A stretch of 64,000 bases of DNA, taken from NCBI GenBank assembly GCA_965216425.1, contig CBDCFV010000006.1, positions 1,178,001-1,242,000 of the forward strand, given 5' to 3'. Numbering within the stretch: position 1 is the first letter of the stretch; each line of letters opens with the position of its first letter. A program made the translations under genes and the position numbers. Origin of the DNA: CBDCFV01 sp965216425 (GTDB lineage Bacteria > Chloroflexota > Dehalococcoidia > Lucifugimonadales > UBA3495). Positions 17,499-25,977 of this stretch are shown one piece after another. The notes beneath the pieces are model-generated. The model saw nothing but the letters and a program-made list of their open reading frames with translations. It ran no database searches and was not told where the DNA came from.

Positions 17499-17633
17499 CG
17501 AGTGACGCCCATTGGGCGAGCGTTTATTAACTCCCCTGACACCCGGCACGTTTTTGCGCCTGAGGGCGAGCCAGGAAGCGGGCTTGCCTTCCCCACCCGG
17601 AAATTATGAATCTGCGTTCGCAAGGAGAAAACC

Positions 17634-18023
17634 ATGGCAGAACGGAAACCCATAGTGCCCCCCGGTGTCGCTCCCAACCCGGCGCTTTCCCCCGGCATTC
17701 AAGTTGGTGACTTTTTGTTTGTCTCCGGCAACGTTGGCCAAGACCAGAACGGCAACTTGGTGGGCGAAGGAGACTGCGAGGCCCAGTCCCGACAAGTCAT
17801 GGCCAACATACGGGCGATTGTTGAGGCAGCCGGGGCCACCATGGCCGACGTGGTGAAAATCACCTGTTTCCTGACCGACGTGGCCGACTATCCGGCCTAC
17901 AGCAAAGTGAGGGCCGAGACATTCCCGTCAAGTCCTCCCGCCAGTTCCACCGTGATGGTTGTGGCGTTGGTGCGCCCGGAGTTCTTGGTGGAAGTGGAAG
18001 CCATAGTCAATATGTCCGGCTAA
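17634..18023 (+). CDS. RidA family protein
   Basis: A 129-residue protein of the RidA/YjgF/UK114 family, trimeric enamine or imine deaminases that clear reactive 2-aminoacrylate-type intermediates. Visible are GDFLFVSGNVGQD, the central QVMANIRAIVEAAGATMADVVK block, and the C-terminal ALVRPEFLVEVEAIV. The usual catalytic arginine position (R in the ...VRPE segment) is present. An AAGGAG site lies just before the ATG. It follows rel by 135 bases and converges on the amidohydrolase gene. Confidence 0.88.
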   Translation: MAERKPIVPPGVAPNPALSPGIQVGDFLFVSGNVGQDQNGNLVGEGDCEAQSRQVMANIRAIVEAAGATMADVVKITCFLTDVADYPAYSKVRAETFPSSPPASSTVMVVALVRPEFLVEVEAIVNMSG

Positions 18024-18059
18024 ACCCGCTAGGCAGGCGTACAAATTCGGCAGGACCCG

Positions 18060-19277
18060 CTACAGTACGGCCTGCCCGGCTTGTGCAGCTATCGCCCCGT
18101 CCTTGATGACCAGGTCGACCCGTTGCAGGGCGGTTATGTCTTCCAACGGGTCTCCGTCGACGGTGATGAGATCGGCTTTCTTGCCCGCTTCCAAAGTGCC
18201 GGTTCGCGTTCCCAAGCCAACCGCCTCGGCGGCCATGCCGGTCGCCGACGTAATCACCTGCATCGCCGGAATCTCCAGCCCATTCACCAGGAACTCCAGA
18301 AGTAGTCCCAACTCGTCGATGCGGGTGAACGTGGTCCCTGCATCGCTGCTGGCCACCACTTTCGCGCCCGCGTCGTACATCTGCCGGATGGTCTGGTATC
18401 GGGGTTGCAACTGGGCTTGTCGGTCGGGGACCATGATGTCCTTGATTTGGTCTACGGGGACCCGGTACCAAGTAGCGGGCATACCCAAGCTTACGTACAC
18501 GTCCCTTTTGATAATCTCCTCTAAAACCGCTTGGTCCAAGCTGATACCACTGGAGCTGAGCCAGTTGCAGTGCTCCAAGCAGTCCAACCCACCTTCTATG
18601 GCTGCCCGTATAGCCACCGTAGGGTGGACGTGGGCGGTTACGTGTTTACCCATGCGGTGGGCCTCGTCGGCTGCGGTGCGAAACTCTCCGACGTTGTACT
18701 GGGCCGCCAATGGGTTGCTCCCCGGCGTGGTGGTGCCGCCCGAGCCGAATACCTTGATGCAGTCCGCTCCGCCCTTAACGATAAGGCGGACAGCCTTCCT
18801 GATCTCGTCGGCGTTATCCACCTCGGCGGAGTGGGCGTGGTAATGCCCGCCGGTCGTGGTGATGGCATGGGCACACGACACTACTCGTGGCCCCGGGATC
18901 ACGCCACGGGCGATTGCGTCCCGCACCGCCACAGTGATGAAATCCTTCCCGCCCAGATCGCGTACAGTGGTCAGCCCGGCTCGAATTGCGAGTTGCGCGT
19001 TCTTCACGCACTGGATCATCATCTCGTGGTCCGTTGCATGAAGCGACTCCCTCGCCGCCAGAGGCCCGCCGTTATGGCTCATGTGGACGTGGGCGTCTAT
19101 GAGGCCGGGCATGATGGTCTTGTCTCCGGCGTCGATGACGGTTACGTCCGGCCCGATGGCCATATCCGCTTGGCGGCCGACGGCTACAATCCGGTCGCCA
19201 TCAAACAGCGCCGCAGCGTTGTCAATCACCCCGCTCTTGCCGTCGATTAACTTCGAACCCTTGATCAAAGTAGCCAT
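18060..19277 (-). CDS. Metal-dependent amidohydrolase (imidazolonepropionase/prolidase-like)
   Basis: A 405-residue member of the amidohydrolase superfamily with a composite beta-domain around a TIM barrel. The HxH metal motif is in PGLIDAHVHMSH, the bridging lysine probably in ADCIKVFGSGG, histidines in VTAHVHPT and LEHCNWLS, and the last aspartate in VVASSDAGTT. The tail GTLEAGKKADLITVDGDPLEDI is typical of hydrolytic members. The start at 19277 is favoured over 19325 because an AGAGGCGGG stretch precedes it and the amino end matches relatives. RidA genes flank it on both sides, which suggests that it works on a compound yielding an enamine or imine product. The substrate is unknown. Confidence 0.88.
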   Translation of the reverse strand: MATLIKGSKLIDGKSGVIDNAAALFDGDRIVAVGRQADMAIGPDVTVIDAGDKTIMPGLIDAHVHMSHNGGPLAARESLHATDHEMMIQCVKNAQLAIRAGLTTVRDLGGKDFITVAVRDAIARGVIPGPRVVSCAHAITTTGGHYHAHSAEVDNADEIRKAVRLIVKGGADCIKVFGSGGTTTPGSNPLAAQYNVGEFRTAADEAHRMGKHVTAHVHPTVAIRAAIEGGLDCLEHCNWLSSSGISLDQAVLEEIIKRDVYVSLGMPATWYRVPVDQIKDIMVPDRQAQLQPRYQTIRQMYDAGAKVVASSDAGTTFTRIDELGLLLEFLVNGLEIPAMQVITSATGMAAEAVGLGTRTGTLEAGKKADLITVDGDPLEDITALQRVDLVIKDGAIAAQAGQAVL

Positions 19278-19352
19278 ACGCCCGCCTCTCACTATCGTAT
19301 TCCGGCTTCGCCGCTCCCAACCCATCCACGTCTTCTTCCAGGAATGGCCAGG

Positions 19353-19742
19353 TTACCCCAACTCGGCAATGGCCTCGATCTCTACATCGAGTCCCGGCTC
19401 CACCAACGCGCCGATTTCCACCAAGGTGTTGGTGGGGTACTCACCCTGAAAGAACTCCGTAAACATGGCTTGGCTTTCGTCGTTGTGCGCCACCCAATCC
19501 GGGACGCTGGTTACGAAAGTAGTTATCTTGACAATGTCTCCAGGTGATCCGCCTTCTGCGGCAACGATGCGGACTATCCTATCAAGTGTGACCCGCAACT
19601 GGTCCATCAAAGGCTCCCCTTGGGCATTGGTGCCGCGGGCTGTGCAACCGGCGATGAACAGCAGATTGCCAACGCGAATGCTTCTGCTGAAAGTCGGGCC
19701 CGACGGGGCGATGTCGACGTGGTTGTTTCTGATTTTCTCCAT
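19353..19742 (-). CDS. RidA family protein (second copy)
   Basis: A 129-residue RidA-type protein with VGNLLFIAGCTARG, PGDIVKITTFVTSV and GALVEPGLDVEIEAIAEL. The ...VEPGLDVEIE segment has a glutamate-proline-glycine where many RidA deaminases have an arginine, so it may belong to a non-deaminating subgroup. The ATG at 19742 has a GGAG site eight bases upstream; a GTG at 19751 is also in frame. It is 75 bases upstream of the amidohydrolase on the same strand, so the two probably form one unit. Confidence 0.85.
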   Translation of the reverse strand: MEKIRNNHVDIAPSGPTFSRSIRVGNLLFIAGCTARGTNAQGEPLMDQLRVTLDRIVRIVAAEGGSPGDIVKITTFVTSVPDWVAHNDESQAMFTEFFQGEYPTNTLVEIGALVEPGLDVEIEAIAELG

Positions 19743-19995
19743 TATGCACACTCCGTTTGTAACTGGTCAGACTGGCTTAGGTACATGCTGGTAAAGGGTG
19801 GACTCCTGAGCATGGCACAGGCCATAGCGCCACTTCACGCGGCATTGTATCACCCTCATGATGGGCTGGCATTCCACCAGACGCTAGGCAAATCGGTCTT
19901 GGTCGTCGATTTGTTCCTTGTTGGCGACTTCTGCTAAAATCGGCTCACGTCTACAGTCCCCGGTGGACCCCTACCCATGCCCAAGGAGCTATGCT

Positions 19996-20898
19996 ATGGA
20001 ATGGCGTTTCGAATTGATAGAACGGCCTTACGGTGGCGTAACCGAAGGCCCGATATGGGATGGGGAGGCGGTCTACTTCACCCACATACCCACAAGCCGC
20101 ATCGTGCGCTACGACCTCGTCAATGAGGGCATCTCTGAATGGCGGCGAGGCACGAACCGTACCAACGGTCTGGCCCACGACACCCAAGGCCGGCTGTACG
20201 GCTGCTGCTCCGGAGGCCGCTCCATCGTGCGGTTTGAGCCCGACGGGTCGACTACCACCGTCGCCGACCGGGTTGACGGCCGGAAGCTCAATACCCCAAA
20301 TGACTTGGCGATTGACCACCAAGGCCGCATCTGGTTCACCAATCCGTGGAATGTAGGCAACATAGACCCTGCCGAGGTTGAAGAGCTGGACAACCGGTCG
20401 GTGCTCCGGGCAGACCCCCAACCCGACGGCAGCTACACCGTGGCGCGGATCACATTCGACACCACTATGCCCAACGGCGTCCTGGTGTCCCAAGATGACT
20501 CCACGTTGTACGTGGCGGAGAGCAACAGCGCCGACATAGGCTTGGACCGGGAACTGCGGGCCTACCCCATCAACGATGACGGAAGCCTGGGTCCTTACAA
20601 TACCTTGCACACCTTTGGCAAAGACCGGGATGCCGTCCACCGCGGCATCGACGGCATGTGCTTCGACGTGGACGGCAACATCATTGCCACTGCGGGCTGG
20701 CCCGACGGTGGTCCGGGGCCGATGATTTACGTCTTCTCTCCCACAGGCAGGGTCCTCGAGACCCATCGAGTGCCGGCGCGAATGCCCACCAACTGTTGCT
20801 TTGGCGGCCCCGACCGGACTACCCTGTACGTCACCTCTACCGAGGGGCATTTCTTCCGTGCGAAAACCGACCGGGTCGGCTGGGCGATGTACCCTTGA
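19996..20898 (+). CDS. SMP-30/gluconolactonase family beta-propeller
   Basis: A 300-residue six-bladed propeller protein of the SMP-30/LRE family, which hydrolyses sugar lactones in a metal-dependent manner. The metal ligand candidates are the glutamate in GGVTEGPIWDG, the Asn/Asp in TPNDLAIDHQGRIWFT, the asparagine in TTMPNGVLVSQD, and an aspartate in HRGIDGMCFDVDG. The second ATG of two overlapping candidates (19996) is used because AAGGAG lies seven bases before it. The exact substrate is not shown by context. Confidence 0.88.
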   Translation: MEWRFELIERPYGGVTEGPIWDGEAVYFTHIPTSRIVRYDLVNEGISEWRRGTNRTNGLAHDTQGRLYGCCSGGRSIVRFEPDGSTTTVADRVDGRKLNTPNDLAIDHQGRIWFTNPWNVGNIDPAEVEELDNRSVLRADPQPDGSYTVARITFDTTMPNGVLVSQDDSTLYVAESNSADIGLDRELRAYPINDDGSLGPYNTLHTFGKDRDAVHRGIDGMCFDVDGNIIATAGWPDGGPGPMIYVFSPTGRVLETHRVPARMPTNCCFGGPDRTTLYVTSTEGHFFRAKTDRVGWAMYP

Positions 20899-20952
20899 CG
20901 GGATCCTCAGCGATTTGTATCAGGACAGGAACGGCGGTTACGAGGGTGTAGC

Positions 20953-21300
20953 ATGAGCTTGAGGAATCACGGAATCCATAGGCGCCAGTTGCGGGAAGGC
21001 GGCGGCCGGGGCACCGGCATAGACCATGTGGAGGAGTTGTTTGGCAGTATCGAGCTTTACATTTACCAGACTCCCAACACCCGCCCTAAGGGTTACTCCA
21101 ACCTGAAGCTTTACTTGGAGGCACAGGAGTGCGAGGTGATCTTCACCGCCGAGGCACCTCCCGAGCTCAGCAAGTACGAGACTATGCGTATTACTCATAA
21201 ACGGACCGAACCAATACCAATGGCTGTCATAAAGCGGGCCCATTCGTGGGCTCACCAGAGGAACTATCTCCACAGCTTCTTCAAGCCCATGTACCGGTAA
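20953..21300 (+). CDS. Small basic hypothetical protein
   Basis: A 115-residue soluble protein with a Gly/Arg-rich start, a mixed centre (IELYIYQTPN, NLKLYLEAQECEVIFT) and an aromatic, basic end (HQRNYLHSFFKPMYR). A GAGGG stretch precedes the ATG by seven bases. It lies between an SMP-30 gene and a VOC gene on the same strand, 39 bases before the latter's ATG. I do not recognise the family. Confidence 0.55.
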   Translation: MSLRNHGIHRRQLREGGGRGTGIDHVEELFGSIELYIYQTPNTRPKGYSNLKLYLEAQECEVIFTAEAPPELSKYETMRITHKRTEPIPMAVIKRAHSWAHQRNYLHSFFKPMYR

Positions 21301-21338
21301 CCAGCGACACCAAAATCAGAACGAATGGAGGAGATACC

Positions 21339-21758
21339 ATGGCGAAGATCAAGCACATAGCCCTTACCACCAGCGACCCCGCGGCTTCGGCTAAGTTTTA
21401 CCAAGAGGCCCTGGACCTGGAGATAATCCGAGCGGATGAGAAAGGCAACGTGTTCCTCAGCGACGGGGAGTTCAACATGGCTATCTTGAAGTACAAGACC
21501 GACGATGACGCGGATGTGGGCGCCCACGGGCCGAACTTCAACGGCATCCATCACTTCGGCTTCTACGTCGAGAACCTCCCGGAGCAGGTCGAAAAGATGG
21601 AAAAGGCCGGCGGCAAGAGGCTGACCAAGGTGGCAGACCCCGGCACCGGCGGTCTGTTCGGGGGACAAGCCAACTACGCCAATGCCGAGGTCAAGTTTGC
21701 CGGGCCGGACGGAGTCGTCATTGACGTTTCCGGCAGCGGATGGGCCACCTCCGCGTAA
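21339..21758 (+). CDS. VOC family protein
   Basis: A 139-residue protein of the vicinal-oxygen-chelate (glyoxalase/extradiol dioxygenase) fold, with the paired beta-alpha-beta-beta-beta modules: IKHIALTTSDPAASAKFYQEAL in the first and IHHFGFYVENLPEQVEKMEKAG in the second. Candidate metal ligands are the histidines of KHIAL and IHHFGF. The GPDGVVIDVSG end has valine-isoleucine-aspartate where many members have a metal-binding glutamate. GGAGGAG precedes the ATG. Its catalytic role is unknown. A bidirectional hairpin terminator follows. Confidence 0.85.
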   Translation: MAKIKHIALTTSDPAASAKFYQEALDLEIIRADEKGNVFLSDGEFNMAILKYKTDDDADVGAHGPNFNGIHHFGFYVENLPEQVEKMEKAGGKRLTKVADPGTGGLFGGQANYANAEVKFAGPDGVVIDVSGSGWATSA

Positions 21759-21800
21759 CGGGCGCCTCATCCTCCGGCGAGAGTTTCAACCGGTACGAGA

Positions 21801-21831
21801 AAACCGCCCATCTTCTCAGGATGGGCGGTTT
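21801..21831. terminator. Bidirectional terminator hairpin
   Basis: A 12-base stem (AAACCGCCCATC with GATGGGCGGTTT) surrounds a seven-base loop. TCATTTTG follows on the plus strand and TTTTCTCG on the minus strand. It separates the convergent VOC and molybdenum hydroxylase genes and can serve both. Confidence 0.8.
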
Positions 21832-21865
21832 CATTTTGACGGGGGTATGGCTTCCGGAGAGAGGC

Positions 21866-24175
21866 TTAGCCCTCGTTCTTCTTGGCCTCCAAGGCCTCCA
21901 GGATGGCGCCCGGCGTCATGGGGAGCTTGGTCATGCGGACGCCTACGGCGTCATAGATAGCGTTGGCCAACGCGGCCAATGGAGGAATTATCGGCGCTTC
22001 ACCAACGCCCCGCAGTCCATAAGGATGGCGGGGGTTGGGCACTTCGGTTATGACGGTCTCGATCATGGGCAAGTCCAGGCTCGTGGGCATCCGGTAGTCC
22101 AGGAAGCTGGAATTGTTCATGGTGCCGTCGGCGGCGTAGAAGTACTCCTCGTTCAGGGCCCATCCAATGCCCTGCACCGTGCCGCCCTGCATTTGCCCTT
22201 CAACGTAGCTGGGATGTACTGCTTTCCCGGCGTCCATGAAGGCAGTGCACCGGAGCACGTCGACCTTGCCCGTTTCCGGATCAACCTCCACGTCGATAAT
22301 ATTGCCGGCGATGATAGGGCCAACGCCGCCGGTGTTGGACGCCGCCGAACAGGTGATGGGGCCGCCGGTGCGCATAAGCCGCTCCGCCAACTCCTTGAAG
22401 GTGAAACGGTCCTCTGTGTTCCTAGTGCAAATGAACGTGCCATCGTGGAACTCTACGTCCTCTTCCTGCACTTCCCAGATCAACGCCGCCCGGGCAGCCA
22501 TTTGCCGCTTGACTTCCTCGGCGGCGTTCATAGCGGCCAAGCCAGTGTCGAAGGCCGTTCGGCTGCCGCCGGTGGTGGCGGTGTAGCCAATGGCGTCGGT
22601 GTCGACCACGGTGGGCGACACGTCCTCGGACCTCAGTCCCAGAACCTCAGCGGCCTGCATAGCGACCGCAGTGCGAGTGCCGCCGATGTCCACCGAGCCG
22701 GTTATCAAGTTGATGGTCCCGTTGCTGTTAACGTTGATGGTTGCTGAAGAGGCTTGGCCTCCCTGCCAGCGGAACCCCACCGCCACTCCCCGCCCTTGGT
22801 TAGGGCCGGTCAGCGGTTCGTGGTACTGGGGATAGGTCTTCATCTCTTCTTCCATTTCCCGGGTGCCCAGAACAGCGTGGGGGACACCGGTGGGCATCCG
22901 ATCGCCCTCTTTGCTGGCGTTAATCAACCGGAACTCCATCGGGTCGATACCCAGTTTCTCGGCAAGCTCGTCAATCACCGACTCCACCGAGAAGCAACCT
23001 TGCGGCTGGCCGGGCGCCCGGTAAGCTTGCACCTTCTGCTTGTTGCAAACGATGTCGTAGCCGTCCACCAGCAGGTTCTCGATGTTGTAAGGTCCGGTGG
23101 CGCACATCGTCCCCCCACCCACGGGGGAGCCGGGGAATGCGCCAGCCTCGTAAGCAAGGTACAACTGAGCGGCGGTTATTTTCCCAGCCTTGGTTGCGCC
23201 TATCTTGCAGCGCATGTGGGAGGCGGAGGTGGGGCCGGTGCCTTCGAATACCTCCTTGCGGTTCATAACCATCTTAACCGGGCGCGCGGACTTCTTGGAC
23301 AACACGGCGGCTACCGGTTCCAAATAGGTGGTGATCTTGGCGCCGAATCCGCCACCGATCTCCGTGGGTATTACTCTCACCGACGACTCCGGAAGACCCA
23401 TGATGGCGGCGGTTGAAGCGCGGATGGCGAAAGCGCCTTGAGTGCAAGTCCAGATAGTAATCCGGTCGTTGGGGGCCCATACCGCCGTGGAGGCGTGGGG
23501 TTCAATGTAGCCTTGGTGGACGGTTTGCGTCTCGAACTCCCGCTCCACAATCACGTCGGCCTCGGCAAATCCTTTCTCAACGTCTCCCAGCCTGTGCTGG
23601 ATGTGGCCTGCTACGTTTCCCTTCACGCCGGTGTCCTGGCCCCGGCCGAACCGCTCCACCCGGAACATGGTGGTCAGGTCGTCGTGCAGGATGGGCGCGT
23701 CCTCTTTGAGCGCGTCATGGAGCGTCAGCACCGTTGGCAGGACCTCGTAATCCACTTCAATCAGGTCCAGCGCCTGCTCGGCAATGTGGGGACTGGTCGC
23801 GGCGACCGCCGCAACCGCATGGCCCTTAAACAGGGCCTTGTCGTCGGCCATGACGTGCTCCGCCATGAGACGGGCAGACCCTTGGGCCTCTGCGAAGTCA
23901 ATGACTTGGTCTTCGATAATCGGGAAGTCCTTGGCGGTTGCCACAGCGACCACGCCCGGCAAAGCCTCCGCCTTGCTGGTGTCTATGGAGCGGATGCGGG
24001 CGTGGGCGTAGGGGCTGCGCAGGACTTTACCGTGCACCATGCCGGATAGTTGGGTATCCGCGCCGTATTTGGCCGCGCCCGTTACCTTTTCCAGGCCATC
24101 GTGGCGGATGGGTCTGGTTCCAATGACCCGATACTCCTCAGGACCTGCTTCCTGTCTTTCGCTTGTAGTAGTCAT
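21866..24175 (-). CDS. Molybdenum hydroxylase large subunit (xanthine dehydrogenase family, molybdopterin-binding)
   Basis: A 769-residue catalytic subunit of the xanthine oxidase/aldehyde oxidoreductase/CO dehydrogenase family. The N-terminal hammerhead domain begins near TRPIRHDGLEKVTGAAKYGAD. Molybdopterin-binding regions include GGGFGAKI, AYRAPGQPQGCFSVES, and the active-site glutamate in GLRGVGEAPIIPPLAALANA. The AYRAPGQP loop lacks the Cys-Ser-Phe-Arg signature of form I CO dehydrogenase, so CO oxidation is unlikely. Such subunits hydroxylate aromatic or aldehyde substrates and normally need FAD and [2Fe-2S] partner subunits, which are not adjacent on either side. Partners must be encoded elsewhere, or the electron route is unusual. 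Confidence 0.9.
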   Translation of the reverse strand: MTTTSERQEAGPEEYRVIGTRPIRHDGLEKVTGAAKYGADTQLSGMVHGKVLRSPYAHARIRSIDTSKAEALPGVVAVATAKDFPIIEDQVIDFAEAQGSARLMAEHVMADDKALFKGHAVAAVAATSPHIAEQALDLIEVDYEVLPTVLTLHDALKEDAPILHDDLTTMFRVERFGRGQDTGVKGNVAGHIQHRLGDVEKGFAEADVIVEREFETQTVHQGYIEPHASTAVWAPNDRITIWTCTQGAFAIRASTAAIMGLPESSVRVIPTEIGGGFGAKITTYLEPVAAVLSKKSARPVKMVMNRKEVFEGTGPTSASHMRCKIGATKAGKITAAQLYLAYEAGAFPGSPVGGGTMCATGPYNIENLLVDGYDIVCNKQKVQAYRAPGQPQGCFSVESVIDELAEKLGIDPMEFRLINASKEGDRMPTGVPHAVLGTREMEEEMKTYPQYHEPLTGPNQGRGVAVGFRWQGGQASSATINVNSNGTINLITGSVDIGGTRTAVAMQAAEVLGLRSEDVSPTVVDTDAIGYTATTGGSRTAFDTGLAAMNAAEEVKRQMAARAALIWEVQEEDVEFHDGTFICTRNTEDRFTFKELAERLMRTGGPITCSAASNTGGVGPIIAGNIIDVEVDPETGKVDVLRCTAFMDAGKAVHPSYVEGQMQGGTVQGIGWALNEEYFYAADGTMNNSSFLDYRMPTSLDLPMIETVITEVPNPRHPYGLRGVGEAPIIPPLAALANAIYDAVGVRMTKLPMTPGAILEALEAKKNEG

Positions 24176-24563
24176 GTGTCAATCCTTACTTGGTAGGATG
24201 GCTGAAATCATGATTAGTGCGGTCAGGCGGCTCCGCCGCCCGTTAATGGCAATCTATGCCGGTTGGCTTCAAGTGTCAAGGGTTTGCAGGCAGGGCATGT
24301 GCAAAGTCGTTCCCTCGCCTGGGTATATAGAGGTCCCGGCTCAGGAGGTCCAGCCGGTAGGCGGCGAGTTAGCGGGCCAATTTCCGTTGAAGGGCGCGGA
24401 CGCGAGTCCAGAGGGCATTTATTTCACTTCTCATGATGCAGACTCCTCAGATGGTCTATTTGCCGGAGCAGCAGGAGCCATCGGCTAGAGGCGGGGAGTT
24501 TACCGTGACCGGCAGAGGGCAGAGTTCCCTTTCAGGTGGTCTGTCCGGCGGCGACGGTACGGT

Positions 24564-24996
24564 GGATTCCCGCCTTCGCGGGAATGACGATAGGGGACGG
24601 GAATGACGACAGGGAGCGGGAACGATAGGGAGCGGGAACGACGGTTCGGCCTGGGAATTTCAGAATCGCGGACATTTGCGGACATTTCAGGACATTCGTG
24701 CGTGGCGAAGGAGCCGAAAGGGGCTTGGAGGTGCCGGGTTGAGCCCGAGTTCCTGTTCCCAGAGCGCTTTTCAGTCATAAATTATCATGTTGCCTCAGTG
24801 GCTTTATTGGATTTGTGCACGTCGCATGGAATGTTAAGCAGGACAAGTGCAAAGTCGCGTGAGCTAATCCAACAGTTCACCCCCCGTCTTCACGAGAGCA
24901 GGCGTCATTCCCGCGAAAGCGGGACTCAAGAGTCATTCGCTGACGGTAACGTCCTTTACCTCTCCAGATATGGATTCCCGCCTCCGCGGGAATGAC
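24564..24996. repeat. Dispersed palindromic repeats (GGATTCCCGCC...CGGGAATGAC)
   Basis: The 1.18-kb gap between the molybdenum hydroxylase and the next VOC gene has no believable gene. Copies of an intergenic palindrome lie at 24564-24588, 24904-24925 (reverse, slightly decayed) and 24972-24996. Each is a GGATTCCCGC/GCGGGAATGAC stem with a short variable loop (TTCG, GAAA or TCCG type). The rest of the gap holds low-complexity GGGTTGGGTATG-type sequence near 25020 and a GGGGCAACCACAAGCGTTGCCCC inverted repeat near 25180-25202, plus a tract at 25112-25156 that recurs at 50125. Confidence 0.75.
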
Positions 24997-25111
24997 GGTT
25001 GAGTGGGGGATTGACGGGTTGGGTATGTGATCTCGCTAGTTGGGTATGGGGTCTCGCTATGGGAAAAGACCTTGCACCTGCCCTGAGACGTTGAGGGGAC
25101 AAGTAATATAG

Positions 25112-25156
25112 TAGAGAGGTGTTTTCCGAGCTGGCAAGGAGGAAGTGTCAGTGGAG
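25112..25156. repeat. Dispersed repeat, first copy (pairs with 50125-50167)
   Basis: This 45-base stretch matches the one at 50125-50167 at most positions. Both end in the identical string GGAAGTGTCAGTGGA and share TAxAGAxGTGTTxTCxGAG before it. Both copies are intergenic. Confidence 0.6.
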
Positions 25157-25356
25157 GTAGGGACTGGATTGAGAGCCCGGGGCAACCACAAGCGTTGCCC
25201 CTACGGGATAATGTGGCTCTGTGTGCAACGGCGGACATTTGTAACGCCTCGGACTGACAACTAAAAGACCCTGGGTTGACAGCGGAGCGGATGTCTTTCA
25301 ACGAAATGGTATACTAAGATCATCCATCAACACCGATAATTGTTGGGAGAATGACA

Positions 25357-25851
25357 ATGAGCTACAGACCTAATCATCTGGGACACGTAAACATTTATGT
25401 TCGGAATGCCGAGATTTCCCACAAATGGTACGAGGATATTCTGGGCCTGCACACCTATGACTTTGTGCCGGGCCGGGCAGCTTTCATGGCAGCCAACCTT
25501 GATGAGTCCCACGAGATCGCACTGATGGAAGTGGGAGAAAACGCCGCCTTGCCAATGAAGGGGCAGGTGGGACTGAACCACATGGCTTGGAGAATGGAGA
25601 ACCTCGAGGACTTGAAAGAGTTCTACGTCCGAATCCAAGAGAAAGGTGTGGAAGTGACCCCAAGGGACCACGGGATATCGATGGGCATCTATTTCAGTGA
25701 TCCCGACGGTAATGGGATCGAGGTGTACTACGAGTTGCCCAGGCAGCAGTGGCACCGGCAGGAAGACCTGTTCCTCCATGGCGACACTCCCACCGGCCAG
25801 ATCTCCGGTCCTTGGGACAAAGTTCTAGCCCCTCAGAAAGCCGCCGTATAA
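25357..25851 (+). CDS. VOC family protein, extradiol-dioxygenase-like
   Basis: A 164-residue VOC protein. HLGHVNIYVRNAEISHKWYEDILGL opens the first module and LNHMAWRMENLEDLKEFYVRIQEKG the second. The end has the YFSDPDGNGIEVYYELP signature of type I extradiol dioxygenases and related lyases. Histidines (HLGH, LNHMAW) and the glutamate of GIEVYYE form a plausible 2-His-1-carboxylate metal site. ATG 25357 is preferred over 25351 because the GGGAGA site is then correctly spaced. A strong terminator follows. A ring-cleaving or isomerase role is possible but not shown. Confidence 0.87.
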   Translation: MSYRPNHLGHVNIYVRNAEISHKWYEDILGLHTYDFVPGRAAFMAANLDESHEIALMEVGENAALPMKGQVGLNHMAWRMENLEDLKEFYVRIQEKGVEVTPRDHGISMGIYFSDPDGNGIEVYYELPRQQWHRQEDLFLHGDTPTGQISGPWDKVLAPQKAAV

Positions 25852-25877
25852 CCCGCTCCACGGATATACAGCCATCA

Positions 25878-25912
25878 AGCCGGTATTGCGACGATTGGCC
25901 GCAATACCGGCT
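25878..25912 (+). terminator. Rho-independent terminator
   Basis: AGCCGGTATTGCG pairs perfectly with CGCAATACCGGCT around a nine-base loop and is followed by GTTTATTATC. It lies 26 bases after the VOC stop. Confidence 0.85.
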
Positions 25913-25977
25913 GTTTATTATCAGGATGATCAGACCTGTCGTATGACTACCATCTTTCTTACTGCGGGAGGTCGGCA

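Noticed and set aside
21740..22747. A 335-codon plus-strand open frame
   Set aside because: It lies antisense to the molybdenum hydroxylase gene, whose motifs are unambiguous, and starts inside the VOC gene and terminator.
21866..24175. Form I carbon monoxide dehydrogenase (CoxL)
   Set aside because: The active-site loop reads AYRAPGQP and lacks the Cys-Ser-Phe-Arg signature, and no coxM or coxS is adjacent.
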